The position numbers and the translations under genes were made by a program. This document shows, piece after piece, positions 25,762 to 36,960 of a stretch of DNA of 64,000 nt; the stretch's first letter is position 1, and each line of letters starts with the position of its first letter. The stretch is from Branchiostoma floridae (taxonomy: Eukaryota > Chordata > Leptocardii > Amphioxiformes > Branchiostomatidae): NCBI RefSeq assembly GCF_000003815.2, contig NC_049996.1, forward strand, positions 8,763,310-8,827,309, written 5' to 3'. The notes under the pieces are model-generated. The model was not told where the DNA came from and made no database searches. It worked only from the letters and a program-made list of their open reading frames with translations.

Positions 25762-26585
25762 GTCTGAGCGAGGCTAGCGCTGTTCATTGTGCGTGAAAAG
25801 GTTGAAATGTTTTCCAGCTAAGTATTTGTATTACTCCGCCGCCTAGCGCCAGCGCACACATTACAGCAACATCACTGGACTAGCTAGCCTCCTTCACAGC
25901 CTTCTTGTAGCGTCATTTTGTTCCTGTGAAAAGCACTGATTCGTGTTTTGAACATATGAGATACTAGTAGGTTCTTATGCCTAGAAGGGTGCCCCCTCGC
26001 CACATGATATACCCAGTATAAGAATCTGGCCTGTATGTTAAAATGGCGACCCCCCCCCCCCAAAAAAGGAACATACACAACAGCACCCAACAAAGTCTAC
26101 AAATGAGGCTAGCCTATCTTACATAGACTTGCAAATGTATTAAGTCGTTATGTGAAAACTGATCGATCATTTCCAATGCCCTAAACAGAAATACTGGTCC
26201 GTCAAATGTCAGTCTGCGGTAGGGAGAACACTAAAAATACGACACATAAAAACACACAGATTTTGCAGATAGCCTGCACATAAATCTGCCTCACATGACG
26301 AGCTGGATTAACTTTTACATGATCTTAAGCCGGGCTAATCGTTTTACTGTCATCTGATGTTCGTGCAGAGATTTTATCGAAGTAACGATCACCTTTTGTT
26401 AGATAGTATTCAGAACTGAGCTTTAAATAGACATTCGTTTTACGTGTCATGGAAGTAGTTTTGTTTACAGTAGTTAGTTCTTTTAGGTATTATTGACGTA
26501 GCTTGATTTATATACTTGGACTTGTTAAAGAGTTTAAAAATAACTACCGTATGATTAGTCTTAATATACTCTGACTTGGTAAATT

Positions 26586-26612
26586 CAAGGAGGTCTCTAT
26601 ATAACCACATTG
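26586..26612. mobile_element. Ultra-short palindromic insert, intact 7-bp duplication
   Basis: 27 bp, CAAGGAGG...AACCACATTG, with a decayed right arm. It is flanked by GTAAATT on both sides (26579-26585 and 26613-26619). Confidence 0.7.
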
Positions 26613-27920
26613 GTAAATTGGTGTAAATGGTGTAAAATGAATTCAATAGACCCTTAAATGTGTCCATTTCGTAACTCCAGATTCCCTCATACACTTTGGA
26701 GTTAAATGAAAGCTCCTTGTTTGAATACAAAAGTAACGCTGAAATATCTACTAAAGTATATTCCTCGTGCGTTTTGACCTCCATGCACAAACCGACTAAA
26801 GCTAGCTAAATACAGTCCTACATTTGTTCCATAACCAAGAAGCGAAAAGAATCCGAACCGAATACTGGACAATGATACTCATGCCAACATGTGTATGCTT
26901 GTGAACATGACTTTGTTGCGACATTTAGTTAACTTGGGCAAAAATGTACAATGAATGTCTTCATCTATTCATTACCAAATACAACAATGTACTAGTAGAT
27001 GTACAATTGTGCCAAGTGCGGTATCTTGTCTACTTCTGTCATTATCCAAACTAGACCACTTGCTATATCTATCATTACTCTCTAAATAGATTTGGAACGT
27101 TGTCTCGGCTTTTACGAGAATTGACTTTTAAACTGAAAGAATAGATCGGAACGGAGGACTGAATAATTAAATCAACAATACAACGTATTGTCGACTATCA
27201 GCAATAACATTACGAATGTATGCCAAGATTTTACACCTGCTCTTTAATTATAATGTCAAAGAAATGAGAAGTATTCATAAACAACACTAGCTACTAGTAT
27301 CTACGACTCAAAAATTAAGATCATAGCTTGTCCAAAAACATGAGATAGAAAAAACGGTTCTGCTGCACTACAATGGAAAGCCACCAGAGGCAAAATCTAA
27401 ACATTTCTTTGATAGGAAAAGGCCTAACTACATGTATACACTAAATTCTATAACATTCCTTGGTATAAGTTGATTATCTTGTAACGTCCTTGGTCTCAGA
27501 ATAAGGTCACCATAGAACGGCGTGGCAAATTGGTCTTTCCAGCCATATATTTTTTATAGGAAATGAATAGGTTTCATACAAATTGAGGTCTATATACAGC
27601 ATATGGTTGGCACGTGGGCTATGCAATGACGTACTGTTGACAATGAGCTCGAGGAAAAGAAGTGTAATTATCATTAAATCATTTCCTTCTCGGCTCAAAA
27701 GAGGAGCACAGTTCTTCTTGTTCTGTGTCTGCTATATTTCCGACAGGACGGACGTTGTCCAAGTTTGTGGCATTGTTTCTTGACAGGACTGCAGTGATTG
27801 AAGTTTCCTGGTGTGACACAATGTCATGTATCATGGGGAAGGCATCCTCCGACACTAGCAATTAATTACAGGAAATACATTTGTGTCATTATGTGCGTTC
27901 CTTTTAGCACTTAGTCACTG

Positions 27921-27953
27921 CAAGGAGGTTATATTCAGAATATAACCTCCTTG
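27921..27953. mobile_element. Ultra-short palindromic insert, intact 7-bp duplication
   Basis: 33 bp, CAAGGAGGTTATA...TATAACCTCCTTG. It is flanked by GTCACTG on both sides (27914-27920 and 27954-27960). Confidence 0.85.
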
Positions 27954-28016
27954 GTCACTGCGATATATGTGGTGCACGATGTTCGTACACAGCCAGTTCA
28001 AGATGTTAATTGAGAT

Positions 28017-28093
28017 TGCAGAGGAGAGGGATAGGGGGAGGGAGAAAAGGGCAGAGGAATAGAGCCAAAGGGAGCGAAGGAGAGATAAGAGGG
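28017..28093. repeat. Polypurine (GA-rich) tract
   Basis: About 75 bases almost entirely of A and G on the plus strand. Low-complexity sequence. Confidence 0.7.
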
Positions 28094-28240
28094 AAACATT
28101 ATGGGAGTACTCGAGTTTAATTCATTGTTGACGTTTTCTCGCTTGTTTTCTTTCCCCTGTTTTCACGGACTTGTGTTTTTTTATAGAATAGACGAAGCTG
28201 TATTTGGATAGTCCTAGTAGATAGTAGATGGCCGGAGGCT

Positions 28241-28409
28241 AATCTCCAAGCAGATCCTACGGTAGCATAAGATAGTATCAAAAGCTGGCAAAAGAGTAAA
28301 GTCGGCCTTTGAGTGTTCTTGGCTACTGTGGTTACACCTCGAGGACGGCTATACTCCTCTGCCAACTTTTGATACCATTTTATGCTACCGTAGGATCTGC
28401 TTGGAGATT
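28241..28409. mobile_element. TAATCTCC-family MITE
   Basis: About 169-bp inverted repeat: AATCTCCAAGCAGATCCTAC at the left and its complement GTAGGATCTGCTTGGAGATT at the right, with TAGTATCAAAAGCTGGCA further in. No matching flanks were found, so this copy may be rearranged. Confidence 0.8.
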
Positions 28410-28799
28410 CCTTTCCCCTGCACCTGCAGCCTGTTGTATTGTTCTGTCCTGTTCCCCTGTGCGCTCCCGCGGTGAGGGGACAGATATGTGGTCCTTTGTG
28501 ATGCTATGGTGTGTTTTACGTCTAAAGTACACTAGAGCAATGGCGTGGAATCTCTCACCCTTTCGTCAAGACTTCTCAGAAATACAACAAGAGTGGTCAC
28601 AATAGTAAACAAATACACAGAAGAAATTAAACTTTGAAAGCCCTTCCGCGCTTCTGAATAATAAAAGACATATTCAAACTCTTCTGTTTCAACATCCACA
28701 ACAGAAGAAAATGTATGTTCTATCTTTTTTCTAATATGAAAAAGTAGAAAAGGGAGACATTTGGAACTTGTGGAAACAAAAGCTGGCAATGGACTTTTG

Positions 28800-28890
28800 C
28801 AGGTCTAGTAGTAGTTGTAGGAGTTTGCATTGGCTACCTAGGCCTGCTAAACTCCTTTGCCAACTTTGATATTTTAGAATCTGCTTGGAG
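28800..28890. mobile_element. Half copy of a TAATCTCC-family MITE
   Basis: Only a right half is clear: GGCTACCTAGGCC, AACTCCTTTGCCAACTTTGATA, then AATCTGCTTGGAGATTTA. The left half is missing or unrecognisable. Confidence 0.5.
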
Positions 28891-29120
28891 ATTTACAAAG
28901 AAGTCTTGAAGCAAATGCACTAGAAAATGATAGCCTTCACCAGGCCTTCCTACGAGGGTGCGGGGATGGTAGAATTCGGCCAAAAAAATCGGGAGATGGG
29001 CCAGGGGATTCAGTCCGCGCTTAGGTTCATGTTTCCCCTCCAGAGCCGACCAACTCCTCTGGTAGCAAAACTTCCATGGCAATTTTTTTCTCCTCAAAAT
29101 AGCCAGCGTAGTCAGTCTGG

Positions 29121-29140
29121 TCAAGGAGGTTAACCTCCTT
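29121..29140. mobile_element. Ultra-short palindromic insert, smallest copy
   Basis: 20 bp, with an 18-bp perfect palindrome (AAGGAGGTTAACCTCCTT) at 29123-29140. It is flanked by AGTCTGG on both sides (29114-29120 and 29141-29147). Confidence 0.8.
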
Positions 29141-29672
29141 AGTCTGGCATTTTGTCTGGTAGATACTAAGAAAACGAAGCGCATTTGACAAGTGCTCGTT
29201 AGCGACAAGCCGCAAAATGTCATACGTCCCGCCCCCTGAATAGCTTTCCCACCAGGTGTTACGTGCAGACATGACTATGTGATAATTTGCCATTGACATA
29301 GCGACTATAATACCTGCCAATTTGTATAAACTTCTGACAACAAGGTGACAATTTGGTGGAAGGCTGAGTGTCTAATTCCCCGGGGCTTGCGACTGCCGTG
29401 AGAACGTGGGGACCGTCCCGCCGTTTTCGTCGCCAAGAGAGGGTGTAGAGTTCGGGAAGCTTCATTTTCCTTCTCGTGGATTTGTGATATTACAATAAAC
29501 AATACTAGTACATTTGTATATAATGCTCTTTTCTGAAGATTAGAAGTGATGCGCGCCATTTTGTAGCGTGTAGCAAGAAGGTTAGTACGCATACTTTAGA
29601 GGAAGACGCAGGACATTGTCAACAATTTCAAAGGAAAAACTTTCAAAAAGGCAGAAATAAATTCCCTAGATC

Positions 29673-29749
29673 GGATACCAAACCCCAGCCCGGTCTCAAA
29701 AATATCTATTGATAGATATTTTTTGAGATCGGGCTGGGGTTTGGTATCC
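29673..29749. mobile_element. 77-bp near-perfect hairpin element
   Basis: Arms of about 36 bp: GGATACCAAACCCCAGCCCG at the left and its complement CGGGCTGGGGTTTGGTATCC at the right, joined through AAATATCTATTGATAGATATTT. Only a few mismatches, so it is probably a recent insertion. No target duplication was seen. Confidence 0.7.
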
Positions 29750-29874
29750 AGGTTTCAATTCCTGTGCAAATACGTTTACAGACAAATGCTTTATAGGCTA
29801 AAAATGCATCGTGTAAAAGCAAATTGTGGCTCATAGCCTCTTTAGCCCTACAAGACTGGCATTTTTAGTGAGAG

Positions 29875-29912
29875 CAAGGAGGTTAAAAATCACTCTTTTT
29901 TTAACCTCCTAG
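29875..29912. mobile_element. Ultra-short palindromic insert, intact 7-bp duplication
   Basis: 38 bp, CAAGGAGGTTAAAAA...TTTTTAACCTCCTAG. It is flanked by GTGAGAG on both sides (29868-29874 and 29913-29919). Confidence 0.85.
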
Positions 29913-29997
29913 GTGAGAGCATATCATTTCGCCGAAATCTCCAAACAGAGGTTTGAGTCGAGAATATTCATATTGTCACCGGGTCTCCGCAATAAAC

Positions 29998-30026
29998 CAA
30001 GAGGAGGTTCTTTTTTAACCTCCTTG
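29998..30026. mobile_element. Ultra-short palindromic insert, intact 7-bp duplication
   Basis: 29 bp, CAAGAGGAGGTT...AACCTCCTTG, with a two-base expansion in the left arm. It is flanked by AATAAAC on both sides (29991-29997 and 30027-30033). Confidence 0.85.
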
Positions 30027-30650
30027 AATAAACCAAGTACAATAGTATGATAAACAAAGATAAAGAAGACACTCATATGTAACGTCCTTGGTCTTATTTA
30101 GTTACAATATTGACAAATTCTTTGTTGTAAAAGGAATGCGGTTATGTCTAAATTTTTGAATATTTTTTTCACCATGGAGTATGTGTGAACTAAAAATGAC
30201 CCTACTGGTAGAGTTTGTTATGGGACTGTGTTGGTCATGAGGAAGAACTTTATATGATACAATGTATGGCAACAACTATTACACAAAGTACAAAATAGAG
30301 GTATAGGATAAAGCTTAACAACAATAAGGGCTAACATAATTCTTTGATATAGTATTGCAATGGAGTAGGCTAATCATTAGTTTTGGTATTTTTTCTAATA
30401 GCAGAGCAGTCCTTCATATGTTTGCCTATTTCTGTATTATGGTCATGTGTGTAAAATAAGATAAAATCAACCACTTTAAAATTTGTTTCTGTTGCTATCT
30501 TTTCCGCCATTCACACTTACATATGAAGTGTGTAGGCGTTTCAAAAGATGGCCAGATGTCGCACGTTGTACAAAAAGGTTCTAAAAAGTTCACCCAACCC
30601 GGATGTCACCTATACCCCACATTCTTCCCTAATGGTTAATGACTACTACC

Positions 30651-30770
30651 TGACACAGCCGTGCGAATCTGCCGACTACGAATAATCGGGTGAATCATCA
30701 AAACTGTACATGACACAGCCGTGCGAATCTGCCGATTACGAATAATTGGATGAATCATAAAAACTGTCTG
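30651..30770. repeat. Two-copy 60-bp tandem repeat
   Basis: TGACACAGCCGTGCGAATCT begins at 30651 and again at 30711; the rest (GCCGA(C/T)TACGAATAAT...GAATCAT(C/A)AAAACTGT) matches closely. Confidence 0.9.
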
Positions 30771-30795
30771 GGTCTGGATACGACTGGTTCTAGTT

Positions 30796-30870
30796 ATCTC
30801 CAAGCAGATCCTACGGCATGTAGTAACAAAAGCTGACAGAGGGGTGAAGCTGGCCTAGAAGTGTGTATGC
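30796..30870. mobile_element. Left half of a TAATCTCC-family MITE
   Basis: TTATCTCCAAGCAGATCCTA then AACAAAAGCTGACAGAGG and GAAGCTGGCCTAG follow the family's left half. The right half is not found before the next copy begins at 30910. Confidence 0.6.
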
Positions 30871-30909
30871 TCCGGTGCCCGCCTGACTCCCTTTGAAACC
30901 CGACAAAGA

Positions 30910-31078
30910 TAATCTCCAAGCAGATATTGCGGTAGTTTAAGACAGTAACAACTAACATATTAAAGCTGGGGAAGGAGTTTAGACGGCAGAGGAGTTTAAG
31001 ATCTGCCGGCTAAACTCATTTCCCAAGCTTACGTTACTGTCTTAAACTACCGTAACCGTAAGATCTGCTTGGAGATTA
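30910..31078. mobile_element. TAATCTCC-family MITE with near-9-bp duplication
   Basis: TAATCTCCAAGCAGAT... at the left and ...ATCTGCTTGGAGATTA at the right; inner arms TAGTTTAAGACAGTAAC and GTTACTGTCTTAAACTA. Flanks CGACAAAGA (30901-30909) and CGACAAGAT (31079-31087) agree if one base is deleted. Confidence 0.85.
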
Positions 31079-31620
31079 CGACAAGATGCCTACACGCCAA
31101 GAAAACAACAACGCCCGAGCCTAACCTCTGCTTGGAGAGTAAGAACTATACCAGAAGTTAACGGCCGACATTGCTTGTTGTGAACGCCCACTCACATGAT
31201 GAGATAAGGAAAAAAGACAACTAAAAGAGACAAAACTCTTTCATGTTTCGGCTATTTATACCAGTAATCCAGTCAATAGCATTTTGTAACAGGAACTGAT
31301 CAATGTTGAAATCATCCACCCACTTGCTACAGCAAGGAGGTTATAGTAAGTCAACAAGTAATAGTCACAACTTGTAGTTGTAGTTGTAGTACCAAAGCTC
31401 CATACTTGTAGTACATAGTGCCACAATTGAGATCCTACACCCACTCAGTACTAGTATTTAGGCTGTGATTGGTATGTAGATATAGTGAAATTTGTGCGTG
31501 GAAAAGTACATCCTATCCTTGAAAGTATCGAACATTCTGGAAAGAACCACATTAACTATATAAATATCAATAATTTCAGGGTCACGGTGGACCAGGATAG
31601 CATTACTCATAGAGTTTATA

Positions 31621-31990
31621 TTTCCAAGTAGTACGTTTTACCAACAGAACTGTACAAACTAATATTGAACGTCATGAAATAGCGGTCACCCCGATATTAA
31701 CTTTGGTACTGCCCGTCCAAATACTTGTTTCGGAGCGTGTTGTGACACCCCGTTGTGACACAAAAGTTTTCTTTTTAGTTTCAGAAAACCAAAATGTATC
31801 CGGATTTCCAAGTTACGCTTTACCAACAGAACTGTAAAAACTGATACTAAACGTGATGGACTAGATGTTACCCCGATATGAACTTTGGTACTGCCCGGTC
31901 AGCTATCTATATTATTTTTCGAGCATGTCGTGACACCCTGTTACATGTTGTGACACAAAAGTGTTCCTTTAGAAAACAAAAAAAAGGCAT
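31621..31990. repeat. Two-copy tandem duplication (~182 bp)
   Basis: CTTTGGTACTGCCCG occurs at 31701 and 31883, with shared flanks (TTTACCAACAGAACTGTA, CCCCGATAT, GTTGTGACACAAAAGT). Confidence 0.85.
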
Positions 31991-33680
31991 CCGGGTCATT
32001 GCACTTAAAACGGCTGAATTTGAAAGTGAAATGTTTATTTTGAACTTCGTGTACAGTATTTTTAGTTGCGTACACGTTTAGCGTCCTGTTAGTTGGCGTA
32101 AATGACGTCATCAGCTTTTTGTGACTCATCTTACCAGGGCTCGAGGATTAGCTCATGACGTCATCACGCCTACGTCATCGCTTACTGCAAACTATTATAT
32201 AAAGGCGTCGCAAATCTTTTCTTTTCTTACTGTATACATGTTAATGTAGGTGTTTAAATGTTACATACATTGACGTTATACTTTTATTCCAACATAACAG
32301 TCACTTTGGTAGATGACTGTACGACTAGTTTGTCCACTAAGCCCTTGATTGTGTGATTCTTTTCTTTTCCGGATCACGCAATGTCATGGTCGGACAGAAT
32401 TCGAACACCCACGTCAACTCTTCTATCAAATAGATTCAACCCCCTCCTGTATATCAATGGGCACTTTCTACAGTCATCAAAAGAGTTGAGACGTCATGAC
32501 TTGCTGTGTGATTTGTTCTTGTAGCTGTAGTACACGGAACAATGACGTAATGATGACGACAACGGGACAACTGGTCTTTATACAAAAACTAGATAAAAAG
32601 CGATACAACAATCATTATCTACATTCAGGGATTTGCTAAGCGCCATTCTCCAACGCTGTTCACACACGTAACGCATGTACACAACACAACATAGGCACGT
32701 GGAAAGGAGAAGGACCTTCTGTGCACTTCTGTCTATTGGAAGCGAACGAACTCAAGGACATTGTTTTGTCGAGCTTTGCAGTACCAATCACTCTCACTAG
32801 ATGTCGCTACACAACCATCGGCCAATGAGACGAACGGAACGCTATGTTCGGTAGTGCGACGGGTGGGCATGTCCTGTGGCGGGCCTCTTAACCCCCGTCA
32901 GCTTTTTTATCTAGTACAATGTACTAACATCAATGTTTACCTATTTGGTTTTCAAGCAATCCCTCCTGCCATGGTTTGGCTTCGTCTTGCTTCTAAGTGT
33001 AGGTAAAACGTAAGAACAAATGCATGTTGTTCTAAATGGCTTTTAGGTCGCATTCCTACAAAATGTCATCATGCATTCATAAAAAGAATTTCAAACAACA
33101 TCACCGTAAATCTGTAAATGCATTAGCACTGTATATCTTTGCGCAGCGTCTGCCGTTCTATTTCATGTCGACGGGCGGCGCTCGTGAAACGTTCAGTAAT
33201 GTCGACGGCCAGGTTTCAGTGGACGTCTCAAACGTTTGTTCTTTAGTAATGGTCATGTACAGTAAAGCAAGTGTAAAGTGTCCGAAATGCTTTTGGTCCA
33301 GAGAAATACCTCTCAAAGGTTCACTTGTCTGACAGGCAAGCATTAGAGTATACCAGTGCAGAAATGGCAGTTTCTGTCGAACATGGGCATTTTGAAATAT
33401 CTGACAGAGATAGTTCGATAGCTTAAATGCCATCACATTCACAATACAGTACATCGTACACGGTACAAACATGTCTGTTGGCCTGTCCATATGATACACT
33501 TTGTCTGAATGACAATGTCCTTTCAGCTTCAACTCTTAAGGTCACCTTACTCGCAGAAAGCTCCCCAAGACAAGTACTTATCCATATTAGATATGTTGGT
33601 AATCACGTGCTTTATGACAGACATCTCCTCATGTCGATTCCTCGTGAATTCTTGAGATGAAAAATTCTGGAGCTGCCCTC

Positions 33681-33856
33681 TAATCTCCAAGCAGATCCTA
33701 CGGTAGCAAAAGATAGTATCAAACGCTGCCAGAGGAGTGAAGCCGGCTTAGGAGTGTGTTTGGCTACCCAGTGGCTGATGCCCTCAGTTGGCCAGCTATA
33801 CTCCTTAGCCAGCTTCGATACTATTTAATGCCACTGGTAAATCTGCCTGGAGATTA
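33681..33856. mobile_element. TAATCTCC-family MITE with perfect 9-bp duplication
   Basis: 176 bp, from TAATCTCCAAGCAGATCC to CTGCCTGGAGATTA. It is flanked by GCTGCCCTC on both sides (33672-33680 and 33857-33865). This copy defines the family's ends and its 9-bp target duplication. Confidence 0.92.
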
Positions 33857-35285
33857 GCTGCCCTCGGCTTCCAGACAAAGTGCTCTCCGTTGTCATGCCT
33901 GCTGTGCCGAACAATGCCGAACTATGCCGAACAAAGCCGACCTGTCCTTCACGAACCCGAGTGATTTAATGCGTCTGTGGAGCAGCCGCTTGTTCGGAAT
34001 GACCTCTGACCTGCCGGACCAAGAGTTCCCGTCAGCCATTGTGTCGGGCTTGGCTCCGAACGGCGTTGTCATGGCAACGCTTGGTGCTATATGTTGACTG
34101 ACAGGAGGGTCACAGATGACGTATCACTTGTTCACTTGTTGTTATCCCCATCTTCTACTCTGGACAAGTAGTTAAAAGGTGTCAATTAAGAATCAACGAT
34201 TGAAGATCGTTTAGTTCGATGGCACTGATCGTAGCCACATAGCGAGGTGTGAATTATACTCTGAAAATGATTTATGCCTCAGACACAGGACATTATTCCC
34301 TATACAATGATCTTTGCGTAAACAAATAGTACACAGTAATATGACATTTTTGGCACCGAACTTGGTTCCACGGTTGTCCTAAACATAGTGTAAATGTCGT
34401 AGGAAGTTGCTGTCGATAGGATCATATGCATTTTGCACGTTGGCAGGACCATCCTGTCAATAGTGCGAATTTTCCTATTATTTACAGGATCGCCCTGTCA
34501 ATAGCCTCTTGAAATATCGAATGGTTGTTCCATGGATGTCTAATGTACGGCACGTGACAGGGCCTTACATACGTGACCAGCGTGTCGCGACCTTGACATT
34601 CAAGAAGTCTTGGTTAGGAGAATGAATGAATTATTGTGTGCTCCAATGAACTGTTTGTTCTGTCGGTGAGGTGAGCTATAGAAATGCATACTAGAAATGT
34701 CTATCCCATTGGGTAGGCTTGCTGTTTGGTTGCTTGGGTTACTTTCCAATTAACGTAGATTCAGTGATACAAGGCCTGTTTGGATTTTATCTAAGAAAGA
34801 AAGTCAAGTGGAATTTTCATTAACAGTGATATGAACAACGTTAATGTTCCGTATACCATTCATTAGTCGAAGTTCACAATTAGTGACTCGACGATTGTAT
34901 TATTCACATGTGGTGAATATCATTTTAATTGCGGTGAATTGATTTATAACAAAAGACAAACTGTTGCGTCACTCGCAGAAAGACAAACATAGATAACCTC
35001 CGAGAAGATGTGAGAATGGACAGGTTCTCTGACCGACCGTCCTTTTTCTCCACCCCAACATCTGCTTGGAGATAGAGACATGCACGTACATAACTCCATT
35101 AATGGAACAGTTGTACCCATTGTTTTCCCTTCGTCGTGAGACAACAACTCCACCCTACACACACCCCTGTAAGTTTCCTGTCCACCTGCATGTGTGTCCG
35201 TCAATAAGTCTCCAAGCAGAGGTAAGGGTGGAGGGGCTAGAACTTAGTGGCCGCGATACGCTGTCACAAAAATGAAGGCTTCAAC

Positions 35286-35311
35286 CAAGGAGCTTTTATA
35301 AAAGCTTCTTG
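35286..35311. mobile_element. Ultra-short palindromic insert, variant arms
   Basis: 26 bp, CAAGGAGCTTTTA...TAAAAGCTTCTTG. It is flanked by CTTCAAC on both sides (35279-35285 and 35312-35318). The arms differ slightly from the other copies but are complementary to each other except at one pair. Confidence 0.8.
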
Positions 35312-35641
35312 CTTCAACTAGGCTGTGCCAGGCCCCACGTGTCGCTGGAAATAATAGCAGAAATTTGCCAAGTAGACAGCTAGCATGCCAGAGGAGTCAG
35401 CCGATCAAAAGGACAGTTGGGTAACTCCACTGGTATGTTATCCGTCTATTTGGCCAATTTTACTATTTCTTCAGCGACATGTGAAGCCTGGTAGAAGCTT
35501 GGCTTCAACCCATTTAAATCTGGTAACTCTGGCCGTCTTGTATTAAAGAAACGGAGGGAGTCAGACGAAAGAAATCTCAGTCCCTATAAGCTCCCGCATC
35601 GTTACCCCTGCTTGAATATGTCTTGGCGGGCGGTGAGTGTA

Positions 35642-35825
35642 TACTCTCCAAGCAGAGGTTAGGCTCCGGCTGTTTTTTTAGATGTTTTTTAAGCGTTTTT
35701 ATCGGGGTTTCTATTTTGTACCATTTTGTTCTCGTTAGGCCGCGAGATATAAACAAAACGGTGCAAAATAGAAAGCCCGCTAAAACGTCAAAAACAGCGA
35801 GAGCCTAACCTCTGCTTGGAGAGTA
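35642..35825. mobile_element. TACTCTCC-type MITE with 9-bp duplication
   Basis: 184-bp inverted repeat beginning TACTCTCCAAGCAGAGGTTA and ending TAACCTCTGCTTGGAGAGTA. It shares CTCCAAGCAGA with the TAATCTCC family but has a different interior (CTATTTTGTACC and GTGCAAAATAG arms). Flanks GTGAGTGTA (35633-35641) and GTGAGTGAA (35826-35834) match at 8 of 9. Confidence 0.88.
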
Positions 35826-36266
35826 GTGAGTGAACAGACAGACAGCCTGCCCGGAGCCCGTCACCTCTGCTTGGTGAGTAGTGATCATGAGAGAACAGAC
35901 AGACAGACAGCCTGCCCGTCACCTCTGCTTGGTATGACAGAACAGACAGACAGCCTGCCTGGAGCCCGTCACCTCTGCTTGGAGAGTAGTGATCATGAGT
36001 GAACAGACAGACAGCCTGCCCGGAGCCCGTCACCTCTGCTTGGTGAGTAGTGATCATGAGTGAACAGACAGACAGCCTGCCCGGAGCCCGTCACCTCTGC
36101 TTGGTGAGTAGTGATCATGAGTGAACAGACAGACAGCCCGCCCGTCACCTCTGCTTGGAGAGTAGTGATCATGAGTGAACAGACAGACAGCCTGCCCGGA
36201 GCCCGTCACCTCTGCTTGGAGAGTAGTGATCATGAGTGTACAGACAGACAGCCTGCCCGGAGCGAT
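35826..36266. repeat. Minisatellite (~50-61-bp units) built from a MITE end
   Basis: CCTCTGCTTGG recurs at 35809 (inside the MITE), 35864, 35922, 35972, 36033, 36094, 36148 and 36209. Each unit reads CACCTCTGCTTGG(A/T)GAGTA, GTGATCATGAGTGAACAGAC, AGACAGCCTGCCCGGAGCCC. Spacings are 50-61 because of small internal deletions. The array starts exactly at the right end of the MITE. Confidence 0.92.
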
Positions 36267-36848
36267 GCCCTCGTCACTTCCCCTGCAAACAAAACTCGTT
36301 TGTTGTTGCGGTGGCGCTCGGCTGACATCGGGGACCTCTCGGCCATTACTCATCGGCACCCGAGGACCGGCCCTTGACACGCATTGTTCTTGCTCGTTGG
36401 CGCCTTTTGTTCGGGCGGGACTACTCGGGAGGCACGGTTAATAAGTCGGCACGATTTACGTCGCTGGAAACACGCCTGATCGCAAATTCACTTGATCCCG
36501 GCATTCCTGAGGAAAATGTCGTCTGACAATCCCGACAGCACTTGCGAATCCTTTCATCCACACCACGAGACGTGTCTTCGCCAAAAACCGTTTGTTTAAG
36601 ACAAGTACAATTGACAAATAATCCATTGACTATATTCCTTTACACTTATTGATTTAACAATTCACCGCCGTAAGGTATTTGTGCAGTTCAGTTAGCAATG
36701 ATAGTTGAAAGACATGACATAATGTTGCAACAGCCACCTGTCACGAAGACCACTTCCATTGTTCGATTGTAGTTTGAATAATTTTCTCTTCCGAGATGAC
36801 TACAGAATGATATTTGGACTTCACTCCAGTGAAACTGAGCCAATATCT

Positions 36849-36960
36849 TCGGCTAGGGCCGTGCCTCGGATAGGACGTTAAATTGAGACCCTGTGTTTGA
36901 GGAGAGCCACACCTCGAGCACGTTAAAGAACCCACCACACATCGAAAAAAGGAGGGATCA
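36849..36960. mobile_element. SINE-like fragment, copy B
   Basis: Homologous to 25040-25165: CTTCGGCTAG...GGATAGGACGTTAAATTGAG...ACCCTGTGT...GAGAGCCAC, then CACGTTAAAGAACCCACCAC and ATCGAAAA. No A- or B-box was identified in it. Confidence 0.5.

Noticed and set aside
26440-26790. 116-codon minus-strand ORF with fairly ordinary amino-acid makeup
   Set aside because: AT-rich region, no recognised domain, and an ultra-short palindromic insert with its target duplication (26579-26619) lies inside it, which argues against a selected reading frame.
31333-31345. Single CAAGGAGGTTA arm that could be another ultra-short insert
   Set aside because: No complementary arm and no matching 7-bp flank could be found; the same holds for the CCTCCTTG arm near 37236.
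35788-36380. Minus-strand ORFs with repeated HDHYSPSRGDG-like motifs
   Set aside because: They are translations of the MITE-linked minisatellite; the motif repeats because the DNA unit does, and unit lengths that are not multiples of three break the frame.
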